DNA of 64,000 nt, from positions 11,399,466 to 11,463,465 of the forward strand of contig OU015490.1 in assembly GCA_907164885.2 (NCBI GenBank), in the 5' to 3' direction. Source of the DNA: Dolomedes plantarius (Eukaryota > Arthropoda > Arachnida > Araneae > Dolomedidae). A program made the translations under genes and the position numbers. Positions 1-10,042 of the stretch are shown here, one piece after another. Under the pieces are notes generated by a model. It ran no database searches, was not told the DNA's origin, and was given only the letters and a program-made list of their open reading frames with translations. Every line of letters begins with the position of its first letter. Position 1 is the stretch's first letter.

Positions 1-389
1 TAAAGAGGCTGCTTTAGATATGCTAATTTCGGCATACGCGCTTAGTATAAATACCACGCAGCGTCATTAATGAAAGAGGGGGGAGGTTGTTAAGGTTTAA
101 AAGGTGTTATCATGCGCTAGTGCTTAGCGGGCCAGAAGTTTACATGGCTGTACTGCTGGTTTGACTTACTGTTCGTGAGTATAAAAATATATTGTTCTTG
201 AAAGCTGTGTTTATACATTCCGTACAAGTAGTACGCATGCTTATTGCTGTAAAAGCCAATTATATGTGCAACGAATTCAATAAACATTGTTTCATGTATA
301 ATCTGTGTTTGCTTCAAATTCAAATAGAGTGCCACTTCAAATTATATACACCCAAGTCTGGGTAGAAGTGAGCATAGAAACTCTATAAT
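1..389 (+). repeat. LTR-like dispersed repeat, left copy
   Basis: This stretch matches the reverse complement of 60302-60686 almost end to end. Shared landmarks are GCTGCTTTAGATATGCTAAT near base 10, a TATAAATACC box near 48, CAATAAACATTGTTTC near 278 and ACCCAAGTCTGGGT near 348. A TATA-like box followed about 230 bases later by AATAAA is what an LTR carries, so I read it as a solo LTR or LTR fragment in plus orientation. No primer-binding site or internal retrotransposon region follows. The copy probably continues left of the window. An alternative is the terminal repeat of some other element. Confidence 0.5.
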
Positions 390-637
390 GTCATATCGTC
401 CATGTTCTTTTGCCATACTAAGCATTTTCTTAGCGCCAAACTGCATTACTATACGTCTACCTAAAATTCTCCTCGGTTCTTCGGAGAGTGAATCAAGTCG
501 AACACACTAATTCTATTTTCACTGCAATGCCTTATGCCGCTTATTTGAACTCCCAGAGTTTTAAATTGTTAATCCTATATTTTACTAACTAATATCCCGT
601 TTTAAGGTCGCGCGATCACCCCCCCCCCATATTTTAG

Positions 638-639
<2 letters not shown>
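390..639. other. AT-rich spacer
   Basis: No gene or repeat recognised; a short C-run lies at 619-628. Confidence 0.4.

Positions 640-700
<61 letters not shown>
640..700. repeat. (CA)n(TA)n microsatellite
   Basis: A CA run is followed directly by a TA run that ends at the TA flanking the next MITE. Confidence 0.95.
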
Positions 701-960
701 GTCAAACCTGTATTTGTGCGGTAGATAGGGACCGCACAAAAATAATATTCAGAGACTTCATAAATAGCTATAAGAAATAATTTTTCACAACGTATTAAAG
801 GAAAATAATTATGCGGTGGAGAGAGACCGTATAAAAAAGTAGCGCCCACTTTTTGATATCACAAAATGCTCAGCGCATTCGAAAACACTAAATAGTGTTG
901 CAACGGTGCGGAAATCACAAAAAAAGGACGCGTTATGAACGCGCATAAAACAGGTCTATG
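701..960. mobile_element. TA-flanked MITE, family 1 copy a
   Basis: The two ends are inverted relatives (left GTCAAACCTGTATTTGTGCG; right end read backwards CATAGACCTGTTTTATGCGC), each flanked by TA, as expected for a Tc1/mariner-superfamily MITE. Just inside the left end a hairpin pairs TTTGTGCGGT with ACCGCACAAA. The same terminal design occurs in the element at 11307-11700, so this is a small family. No coding capacity. The right end also holds the palindrome GCGTTATGAACGC. Confidence 0.6.
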
Positions 961-1450
961 TATGGCCTACAGAAGCACGAGCGGGGCGCACGGAGGAAAT
1001 TTGCATGTGACATGGGCAAGACACCCTTCACTGATGACAACACACATCGCACAAAATAAAATTTTTATTTGGATTACACATTTTCCCCATGGGTACAATT
1101 ATCGTGTTTTTTTTTGGGCCGTTGACAGAGCTGTTTTTTGTGCGTGCATAACGCGTTCGTTTTTATGTAATACACATACCGTTCCAATGCTCTTCGGGGT
1201 TTTCGCATACGTTCAGCATTTTGCGATGGAAATAAATGTGGTCTTGCCATTTGAAAATTTCGAGTTTCTATACCTATATCCCTAACCGTGAGAGCCACTT
1301 TTTTGCTATTCGCAGAATCCCGAGCTCATACCTCTGAATAACTATATCTGAAATCTCATCTCAATCGGTGGAACGGAACAGCCGCTAGAGGTCCATATAT
1401 CAGCAAAGTTTTTTTTTATGACCATCCTGTATATTTATATTCGTTATGTC
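961..1450. other. Non-coding stretch, possible transposon end
   Basis: No convincing gene. The segment 1300-1430 ends in GACCATCCTGTATA, which resembles the terminus of a TA-flanked DNA transposon, but no matching inverted end was found upstream. Confidence 0.25.
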
Positions 1451-1739
1451 AGTTATTGTGACTATACCATGATAAGCAATTTCAGGCCAAGGATTGAAAA
1501 AATTATAAAACTGCACCGAGCACAACCACACATTAATTGAAATCGAACTTTTGTGGAATTTCAATCTGTGTTTCTGAAATCTTGTTTATATTTGTGAAAT
1601 TAAAAATTAAAATACTACAGCAATAATAAATCATAAACCTAATGAAATACTTTTTCTAATTTTTAGCTCATATTCTTATTCAAATTGTCATATTAAGAGT
1701 TTTATGTGCAATAATTAGTATTATAATTATGTCGTGTGC
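1451..1739. other. AT-rich spacer
   Basis: Nothing recognised. Confidence 0.4.
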
Positions 1740-1829
1740 TGCATATTATAGAGAAAAATGTGAGGGGGTCGATGAAGAAAATCATTCTTTTAAAAGGGGT
1801 CGATGCAAGAAAAAGTTTGGGAACCCCTG
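1740..1829. mobile_element. Orphan hAT terminus
   Basis: The segment ends in AAAAAGTTTGGGAACCCCTG, the inverted form of the CAGGGGTTCCCAAAC type of hAT terminus, and carries GGGGTCGATG twice just inside. The element starting at 3467 has the corresponding left end. No partner end was found to the left, so this is a truncated copy. Confidence 0.55.
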
Positions 1830-1839
1830 GTGTAGGGTA

Positions 1840-1975
1840 TCCGGTGGAAGCCCTAAATTGTATTAAAATTTATAAAAGATTCCCTTTATTTGAAAATGTT
1901 ATGAAGTTTTAACAAAACTATATTTATATTCATGATTTTATATCACATTTGAACTAAAAATAGTATATGCATTTA
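1840..1975. repeat. Dispersed repeat, copy 1
   Basis: It shares an interrupted match with 6605-6735, including TTGTATTAA, TTTATAAAA and ATCACATTTGAACTAAAAAT. Origin unknown. Confidence 0.45.
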
Positions 1976-1978
1976 ATC

Positions 1979-2635
1979 TATATATATGTATAAAACATTT
2001 CCGTATCTAACTGACTCACTGACATACAACGCACAGAACAAACCGCTGGACCTAAAGGGCTGGAATTTTGCATGGCGATTCCCCTTATAGTGTAGGGGTG
2101 CACTAAGAAAGATTTTTGATAAATTATTCGTAGATTTTCTAAAATTAAATTTTTAATCTGTTTTAGTAACTTTTTTTAAGTTTGTATTTAAAATAATATT
2201 TTGAGGGTTATAAAATTTCTATCACGAGAAAGATCATACAAATTCCTTTAAAATGAGATCTTTTCCGAATCTTCACCTCCATTTTCTGATTTTTGGCAAA
2301 TTTTTAAAGATTAATTTTTAGAATTTAATTTATTAAATGCTGATCACGTGATTTCTTTTTCTGTTACTTTAAATAAATTTATCGTCACTTGCATACCAAC
2401 TAATGGGGCAGACGATTGGACATTATCAAAAAAAATATTAAAATACAATAAAATATATTATATTCTTCAAACTGTACTATATTAATTGTACTATATTCTT
2501 TAGTATGTCCTATTACATTTAATGTGAAAATTTTCTTCTACATTATTTTGTCTATAAAAATATCCCTTACGATTTTTAGATAAATATATTTCTTTGTTTT
2601 TTTTTACATCAATTGTATACATTGATCATCGTATT

Positions 2636-2698
<63 letters not shown>

Positions 2699-2769
2699 AT
2701 GAATTGGATACATTGAGCGCTGTATTTAATTTGAATGTACGCCGTAGCGAAATGCGAGTTTTCATCTAG
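1979..2769 (+). mobile_element. Helitron-like non-autonomous element, copy A
   Basis: It starts in a TA tract, then reads TTCCGTATCTAACTGACTCA and AACCGCTGGACCTAAAGGGC, and ends in TTTTCATCTAG followed by T. The same order of blocks occurs in plus orientation at 25190-25959 and in minus orientation at 13048-13893. A CTAG/T right end without terminal inverted repeats or a target duplication fits Helitrons. The usual 3' hairpin is weak in these copies, so the class is an inference. A (TA)n array at 2640-2695 sits inside. Confidence 0.5.
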
Positions 2770-3339
2770 TTGCTATATATTTTAGGAAAAAGTGCTCCGA
2801 ACGTGCGCAGATACTTTAAAATCCAATTCTAAGTTTATAAAATATACCGTGGGAGATAAAAAAATCCTGTACTTTTGCACTATCCAATATCATGCATATT
2901 TATGCTATATATGAAATGGTAACTAATTAAAGTATATTTTGTTCCCTATAAGTACATAGAAACTTGCGAAGCATAAATAAGGCTGCCTACTTCTGCGTTT
3001 GAGATATAAATCAATATGCTAGCATTAATTGGAAAAATTCTGAATGGATATTCTGTTTCGGGAAATATAGGTTTATTTCACGGCTGAGTGAAGTTCTGGC
3101 GTAGACTGAACTGTAATTTACTTTTCTGTCACTCGGGATAGAAACTATTGGCAGTCGAAATATATTTTTCCTGCGTAGCAAATGCATTTGAAATCTAAGT
3201 TTTAAAGGGAAATTCGTGGAAAAAATATATATTATTTTAACGATACGCAAAATTTATCGTTGAAAAAAATGAGAAATTTTGACAGATGTATGAGTAAATG
3301 AAGGTAAAAAGTATAAGGTTAGTAAGGAAAATTGGGGCT
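2770..3339. other. Non-coding spacer
   Basis: No gene or repeat family recognised. Confidence 0.35.
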
Positions 3340-3466
3340 TGTGTGTTGTACAGCGCGCTTGTTTTCGGTGCCGAGGGTACTCGGATCGAATCCCTGCATC
3401 GCGCTACGATAAATGCCACTGTTTGTGCCGTCCCTTCATAATAGGAGGAATGTTCTCCGCCTAAAT
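3340..3466 (+). repeat. tRNA-like sequence, possible SINE head
   Basis: GGATCGAATCCC near 3381 fits a Pol III B box and TGTACAGCGCGCTT near 3348 could be a poor A box. The segment could be the head of a tRNA-derived SINE or an old tRNA pseudogene. It is cut off at 3466 by the left end of a hAT element. Confidence 0.35.
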
Positions 3467-5773
3467 CAGGAGTCCCCAAACTTTTTATCCCGTCGACCCC
3501 TTAATAGAACATTTTCCTTCTTATCGACCCCCAGATTAAGCATTTAGCAAAAACATTAAATCATTTTTTGCATTTCTGATGCTCAGCAATAAGGATACCT
3601 GCATAACAACCAACGAAAGAATTTATAGTTCCCATATCTTATAAAATCCACCCAAGAACATTAACAGAAAAAAGAGGTTTTCTCGACTGTTATTATAATC
3701 TTAAAAAATAATAGCAAAAGTATGCATAGATGGAAATTTACCTATAGTTTTTAAACCGTACGTGTCATATTACGTAAAATACACAATTATCGTTGAAAAT
3801 ATAACATAAAGTATATTAGATGCAAAATACCTCTTACTGTCATTTTGCAACTACTACTGAATACCTTAAAATTTGTTAATGTGCCTTTTTATTAAAATAG
3901 TTGATATTAGTGGGATGGGTGTGTCTGTAGAGAAGCAGCAAGATTATTGATATTCGGTTGAAAATTGGTAAGTTTTAGTCACAAATCGCCACGAATTCGC
4001 CAGTTCAATATGTTCTTCTGTTTTGTTAGAATTGCATTCGCGTGGCTAAAACCGACTTCAACCATGTATGAAGCAAGTAAGAAAGTTTCGGCTTCTGCTC
4101 TGAGCTTGGGCTATTTAGTGGAAATATTGTTATTGCTCTAAAATTCACTGAGGCTTTGATTTTTAAACAATGTTTTAGCTTCGAGATCTACACATATTTC
4201 AATCAGTTCATCTTCTAAGCCAGATTCACTACCTTCATTATCTAATTTTACATCAAATGGTGTAGCAAACCATTCGGGAACATGCATATTCTCCAAGTCT
4301 TCGAAACGTGCCTTAAAGTCCTCTCTTAATTTATTAAGATGTTTAATATATATCTCCAAATCACGGTCGTTAATCTTTCAATTTTCTTTTAGTACTCGCA
4401 AGTTTGAAAAATATTTAAAATCGGATCGTGCCAGTGAAGATTTAAATAGCTTCATTTTTACTTGAAAGGCCATTATGATTGTTCGAGCTTGAACAATTGT
4501 AACATTTTTTTTCCTTGCAAACGCTTATGTACTTTATTAAATTTCGAATAAAGGTCTGCCAAATAGAGCAAATGGTTCCTGCATTGTTTTAACTCGCCAC
4601 ATAGTGATGGAATCACATTCCTAAGAAACTGTTCAGAAGAGTCGTACATGTCAACAAGCCTCTGCAAACTAACACCTCTTGAGAACCAGTTTACCTCAGT
4701 GTGCAAAAGTTAATTGTTTGAAAGTTTCATCATTTTCTTCTCATATCTTCGCAAACAGTCGGGAATTCAGAGGATGAGATTTAATTTTATTAATTGACCT
4801 GATGCACACGTTTAAGGAATCACAAACTTCGTCACTTAGTGTTTTGGCTACAAGATGCTGTTTGTGTAGGGATGTACTTTAGAAGCCTTTTCCTTCAGAA
4901 AGACGATAAATCCCCTGTAACAGTCTACCACAGCAGGTGCACCGCAAATAGCTACTGCATTAATATTCCAGAAAGGAATATTGTGCTTGTTCAAATAATC
5001 TTGCAAACATAAAAAATTGTCTCCCCTTTTGAATCAGTTTCAAGATATTTAGCAAATAGAAATTCATCAACACTTTCATTCAGGGATGGGCTATGAAACC
5101 TAACATAAGCCATGAGAAGATGTGAGCTTCCGAAAGTTGATTCCTCAAGTTGAATAGCAATGCTGGAACTTACTATGCTGGAGCTCAGAGATCAAAGTTC
5201 TTTCCACATTATCGGCCATTTCCTCAATACGTCTCTACACAGTACTTGCATTTAATGGTAAGCATTTTAAAACTAGTTGAGAGTCTTTCTTCATAGCATT
5301 TTCAATTACACCTTTATAGCTGGTGTTATAATCTCTTCACCAATAGTATACGTTTTGCCTTTCCTTGCTATATTAAGAGGAATGCTGTAGGATGTATTCA
5401 ATCCTCCTTCTTTATCAACACTAGCAGATGACTTCAAGTATATATTCAAATTTGGCTGAACTCTAAATTTCTCTTTTAGTTTTTTGAAATGCTCAAAATC
5501 TTTGTTTTTCTTATCAGAATGGATCCTTTCCAAGTGGTCTTTCATCTTCGCCGGCTTCATAGCATCATTGCTGAAAGTTTTTTCACATAATAAGCACATA
5601 GAAATAGTTTCGTTAGCAAACGATGGCACTAAACTATATTTCAAATTCTGTGAATATTGTCTGCATTTCTTCTTAGAATTGGTAGCCGACATTGTGGGTA
5701 TTAAAGTCAGATTTTTAATTTTAAAACACAATACGTTTGCAGCAGAACAAAACAGCAGTAGTAAGAGACACAA
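3467..5773 (-). mobile_element. hAT element carrying decayed transposase
   Basis: The left boundary reads CAGGAGTCCCCAAACTTTTT, a hAT-type terminus. The decayed transposase runs backwards from 5692 to 3907, so this is the 3' end of the element. No matching inverted terminus was found to the right, so the 5' end is missing or unrecognisable. The right coordinate given is only the limit of the sequence I can assign. Confidence 0.55.
3907..5692 (-). pseudogene. Broken hAT transposase, BED-finger type
   Basis: The N-terminal part (5692 down to about 5306) opens with MSATNSKKKCRQYSQN and has a BED-like zinc finger, CLLC followed by HLERIH. After it comes a stretch ending in YTIGEEIITPA. Further conserved blocks follow in other frames: TEVNWFSRGVSLQRL with LLYLADLYSKFNKVHKRLQG (4473-4706), LREDFKARFEDLE with ELIEICVDL (4138-4359), and a C-terminus ending HPSH and stop at 3907. 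This order matches the SCAND3/FAM200/ZBED5-related hAT transposases. The blocks lie in three different frames with stops between them, so the gene is dead. Its role when intact would be DNA cut-and-paste transposition. Confidence 0.75.
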
Positions 5774-6604
5774 CTTAACCGTACGAGCTATAAAGAACTG
5801 CCTGATTTTTCTCAGAGTGCAGCGTTGCCACCTTTTTCTAATAATAAATATTTATAATTGGAAGAAAATTATAATTTTATCTATATTTTATCTATTTAGT
5901 ACCATTAGATGGGAAAAAGATAACAAAAAAGTATCTATATTTAATGATTTCACAGGGCAACAAAAAAAAATTTTTTTTTGGTGCCTAGGATCTGTTTTTA
6001 GCTATATTTGTTACGCTGAATCTAAATATGAAATCAGTTTTTCTATATCGGCTCTACTTTTTTAGATACATCCACTTATTGATAAATATATCACAGATTT
6101 ATGAATGTGTTTTTTTTATGCAATACACTCAAGTATGGGTGATTTAATCCTACTTATTAACCGTCTGCTGTCCAGTTAGTTCCAGGAAAATCCGCTAAAA
6201 TAAATAAGCATTGCTTGTTCGGAAATTGTACTGACCTTTAACCCTCTGACGTCCGAAGACCCATTTTGCAACTTACCCCAAAAGACCTTTCGTCCGAGAA
6301 CGATTGTACTGAAATTTGTCACAGTGGGGTGAGGCCCCACTAGCAGCATCAGGTCATAAAGAAAATTACATATTTTAAATTCTTGATTTTATTTTTTACC
6401 GTCAAAATGACGGCATTCAGTCTTTTTAGAAAGAAAAAAATTCCCTTCTTTCTAGTGTTAAAAAAAGTGTTTTTAACTGTTTGGGGTATATTTCAGTGAC
6501 TTTTGGAAATATTGTAAAACGTTTACTTCAGAACCCAGATAAGTGTCAGGGTAGTCTATAGTATAATGGAAATGAAAGTATATTTAGCTGAATGGAGTGC
6601 AGTG
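5774..6604. other. Non-coding stretch with hairpins and TTAA ends
   Basis: No gene. At 6236 the sequence TTTAACCCTCTGACGTCCG resembles a piggyBac-type left end, and at 6157 TTAACCGTCTGCTGTCC is similar, but no right end was found. Hairpins occur: GTGGGG with CCCCAC around 6325-6341, and CCGTCA with TGACGG around 6399-6413. Confidence 0.3.
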
Positions 6605-6735
6605 TCTTTGGCGTAAACACTACATTGTATTAACAATTTATAAAAAACTCCCTATATTTTAAAATATTTTTACCAAAATTATAATTGTTTTCATTTGAAC
6701 TAATTTATCACATTTGAACTAAAAATATATGCGTT
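6605..6735. repeat. Dispersed repeat, copy 2
   Basis: Partner of 1840-1975; includes TTTATCACATTTGAACTAAA. Confidence 0.4.
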
Positions 6736-6774
6736 TGATCAGTACCAACTGGGTCAAACAACCAATCTGCCATG

Positions 6775-7121
6775 ACCAACTGGGCCACCATGCCCAGTTG
6801 GTAAAGGCAGCGGGCCAGTGATCCAAACGTCTCTGGTTCTATGCCGGTCACTGACAAATCCACCGTGTTCACTAATGGTCGGCGGGGCACGTAAAATATG
6901 TCGTGGCCGCAATATTCTCCAAGTTCTAAAATTTATATCTGAAGGTGCGGGATCAAGTGTTCCATTATCGCCACTTGACTCAGTTGAAAATTACGGGACC
7001 GGCCCTTACGGGGTTAACGCTTCTCCATCTACACAGTGCTCCCAATAAAGTGGCCAGCGAAACCAAGGTGTTATATGGCGGTTAGGAAGTCTAAGAAACC
7101 GTCTGCCGCACTGGGAAAAAA
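6775..7121 (+). mobile_element. tRNA-derived SINE, copy S1
   Basis: The head contains GCCCAGTTGGTAAAGGC, an A-box-like sequence, and CTGGTTCTATGCC, a decayed B box. The body ends near CCGTCTGCCGCACTGG before an A-run. It is the most diverged of the three copies in the array. The first 28 bases form a perfect hairpin (arms 6775-6785 and 6792-6802) not seen in the other copies. Confidence 0.65.
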
Positions 7122-7538
7122 CAGTACTATATATTTTTGAAAATGAAAAGTGCTCTGAATGTAGGCTGATATCTCAATATCTCGCAACCCGGCAAAGAAA
7201 AGTGACACAAGTCCAAAAATGGCAATTTTGAGGTCATGCCATTGAAAAATAGGTATGAAGTGACCCATCGTGCGTGAAAAGCAATACGTCTCTATCTCGC
7301 AATTTGTCCACCTGAGAGTAGTTGTATCAGTTTTATTGTAATTCTTGTTCAAGCTGCAGAGTATTCTTTAAGTTGATTTTTCTCAAATGCTGCATTTTGG
7401 AATTGTGTCACTTTTCTTGCCGGGGTGGAATATACTATCAGCAATTAGTTTTCTAAAGCCTTATTCATAAGTTTTTAAGTTTGTTACATTAGATCATGTC
7501 ATTTTACATAAATATTTTAGAGTACTTAATAAATACAA

Positions 7539-7882
7539 GGGGCGTGGTCGCCCAGTTGGCAAAAGCCGCTAACCAGTGATCTAGATGTCTATGGTTCGAT
7601 GCCGGTCACTGACAAATCCACCGCCGTGTTCACTATTGGTGGCCGGGGCACTTAAAGTATGTCGGGGCTGCAGTGTCATCCAAGTTCTCAAATTTACCTC
7701 TTAAGGTGCGGGGTTAAGTGTTCCGGTCTCGACACTTGACTCGGTTCAAAATTAAGGGACCGGCCCATAGGGGGGTTATGCTGGTCCACCTATATGGTGT
7801 TCCCAGAAAAGTGGTTAGCAAAACCACGGTGTCATATGGCGGTTAGGAAGTCGAAGAAATCGTCTGCCGCACTGGGAAAAAA
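7539..7882 (+). mobile_element. tRNA-derived SINE, copy S2
   Basis: The head reads GGTCGCCCAGTTGGCAAAAG (A box region) and ATGGTTCGATGCCGG (B box) 30-40 bases later, the spacing of an internal Pol III promoter. The body carries CCGGTCTCGACACTTGACTC and ends near CCGTCTGCCGCACTGG. No protein is encoded; mobility would depend on an unknown LINE. Confidence 0.75.
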
Positions 7883-8299
7883 TCAGTACTATATATTTTT
7901 GAAAATAAAAAGTGCTCTGAATGTAGGCTGATATCTCAATATCTCGCAACCCGGCAAGAAAAGTGACACAAGTCCAAAAATGGCAATTTTGAGGTCATGC
8001 CATTGAAAAATAAGTATGAAGTGACCCATCGTGAGCGAAAAGCAATACGTCTCTATCTCGCAATTTGTCCACCTGAGAGCAGTTGTATCAGTTTTATTGT
8101 AATTCTTGTTCAAGCTGCAGAGTATTCTTTAGGTTGGTTTTTCTCAAATGCTGCATTTTTGAATTGTGTCACTTTTCTTGCCGGGGTGCGATATACTATC
8201 AGCAATTAGTTTTCTAATGCCTTATCCATTGGTTTTTAAGTTTGTTACATTAGATCATGTCATTTCACAAAAATATTTTAGAGTACTTAATAAATACAA

Positions 8300-8642
8300 G
8301 GGGCGTGGTCGCCCAGTTGGCAAAAGCCGCGAACCAGTGATCTAGATGTCTATGGTTCGATGCCGGTCACTGACAAATCCACCGCCGTGTTCAATATTGG
8401 TGGCCGGGGCACGTAAAGTATGTCGGGGCTGCAGTGTCATCCAAGTTCTCAAATTTACCTCTTAAGGTGCGGGGTTAAGTGTTCCGGTCTCGACACTTGA
8501 CTCGGTTCAAAATTAAGGGACCGGCCCATAGGGGTTATGCTGGTCCACCTATATGATGTTCCCAGAAAAGTGGTTAGCAAAACCACGGTGTCATATGGCG
8601 GTAAGGATAATGTCCAAGATACCGTCTGCCGCATTGTAAAAA
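8300..8642 (+). mobile_element. tRNA-derived SINE, copy S3
   Basis: Nearly identical to S2 over the head and body, with the same A-box and B-box sequences. It ends in CCGTCTGCCGCATTG and an A-rich tail, which may be the true 3' end of the family because no spacer follows. Confidence 0.75.
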
Positions 8643-8645
8643 AAT

Positions 8646-9217
8646 CTTATTAAATACAATAATAAATATTTTACTGAATCGCATTGAGTTGTTTATATGA
8701 TGGCAGAAAATACAACCTCTAAATTATCAGCAAAAGACGAACACAAAGCGGAGTTATTCCAAATCTTCAAAGACTACGAACCTATCTTTCTCACCCAATA
8801 TTTGATTTGATTTATTCCCGAGTTCGCCGCAACGCGCTATTTGACAGCTCTGATGAATGCTGCTCTCTATTTCAGTGTCACATCAGTTTCAAAGCAGTTC
8901 AAAGTGACGAGTTATGTTCGACTGAACTCAGATCCTGATCTCTCACAAAGCGCGAAAACATATGCCATAACACGACTTGACATTAGACTATTGCGTTTTG
9001 GCATAAATGGAAGTTATTCAAAGTTTAGCATTAATCAGAACAAAAAAAATTAAGATAAAATTAAATAGGTCTTGAAATTACAGCAAACCCTCTGGGAACT
9101 CGATATGCAGATATGTCTACATCTCAAATCCACGCTTACAACACTGAATTCGATAGGAATTCGTCACTTTGATTTCGTTAGGAAAGCTTACATTTGACTT
9201 CAATATTCTATGATGGG
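8646..9217. other. Non-coding spacer
   Basis: Unrecognised sequence of near-average composition; no gene supported. Confidence 0.35.
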
Positions 9218-9843
9218 ACCTTCAACCTCTAATTTTTTAATTATCGATTTTTAACTCTATATACAAAATGGGAATACTTAATATTCTTTTCCACTACATT
9301 TAAGACACTTAAAATTCCCAATTTAGTATTTTGTGGGAAAATAAGGCCTTTTTTTCAAAAAATTCTTCAAAAATGCTAGAATATTTCAAAATGCTGCACG
9401 CGCATTCATTTTCTTCTAATTTCTTCTAAAATTCTAAAGTTTGCTAGTTTACGTGTTTGAAATAAAACTATGTAAAATTCTTTAAAACAACAAATATTTT
9501 TCATATTCATAGACCATGAAATAATGTAAAGACATAAACTGGCAGATTAAAAAAATAATTATTATTTAAGAATTTAGATTAATAAAAAATTAATGCACAA
9601 TTATGTTTATATATATACAGTAAACTGATATTAAAAATTTACGGTTTTTGAATGATTCGGAATGCACACATGACATTTTGAAAAATACTAGCATTTTTGA
9701 AAAAATATTTGAAAAACAGGTATTATTCTGCCAAAAAATCCTTCTTTTGAATCCTAAGGGTCTTCAATATAGTAAATACAAATTATTCTCATTTTGTATA
9801 TAGTAAAATATATTGAAAATTAATACAAAAACAGGTTGAAGGT
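9218..9843. mobile_element. Foldback element with ~200-bp arms
   Basis: The left arm, beginning ACCTTCAACCTC, is the inverted and diverged counterpart of the right arm, ending AGGTTGAAGGT. Shared blocks include CATTTTGTATATAG, AAGGGTCTTCAA-like text and CTAGCATTTTTGAA. About 240 bp separates the arms. A half copy (one arm only) lies at 38250-38475. No coding capacity; a foldback MITE is the simplest reading. Confidence 0.6.
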
Positions 9844-10042
9844 ATTTTGCCACCTTAAATATCCTAAATCCTAAACGAGGAAAATGAAACTATAGGAGTA
9901 CAAGAGGTATCTGTTAGTATAGAAGGTATTGTAATTTTATAAGTCCAGTTATATTTTTCAAGAAACAGTTAAATGTAAAATTTGGCGGTCTCTAAATGTT
10001 TGAAATATGTTCCGAAACCATTTATTTAGTTTTAAAGAGATA

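Larger units (their letters stand above)
6775..8645 (+). repeat. Tandem array of SINE plus spacer, 760-bp period
   Basis: The unit (SINE followed by about 420 bp of spacer) repeats with periods of 761 and 759 bp, judged from the shared GTTAGGAAGTC landmark at 7081 and 7842 and its variant at 8601. The array holds three SINEs and two spacers. The two spacers are nearly identical over their length (for example ATCTCAATATCTCGCAACCC at both 7170 and 7931). This arrangement implies duplication of a block after SINE insertion, rather than three insertions. Confidence 0.8.

Noticed and set aside
935..1285. 116-residue open frame after the first MITE
   Set aside because: No recognisable motif; it overlaps the end of a MITE and low-complexity T-runs, and an open frame of this size can occur by chance.
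3340..3410. Possible functional tRNA gene
   Set aside because: A B box is present, but I could not form a complete cloverleaf with an acceptor stem and the A box is poor.
5484..6065. 193-residue plus-strand open frame
   Set aside because: It runs opposite to the BED-finger part of the hAT transposase, which has clear similarity on the minus strand, and then extends into AT-rich DNA.
6155..6480. piggyBac-like element from TTAACCG/TTTAACCC starts
   Set aside because: Two similar left ends occur, but no inverted right end beside TTAA was found.
7071..8113. Two related minus-strand frames of 93 and 74 residues
   Set aside because: They are the same duplicated spacer of the 760-bp array read in one frame. 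Similarity between them comes from DNA duplication, not protein conservation.
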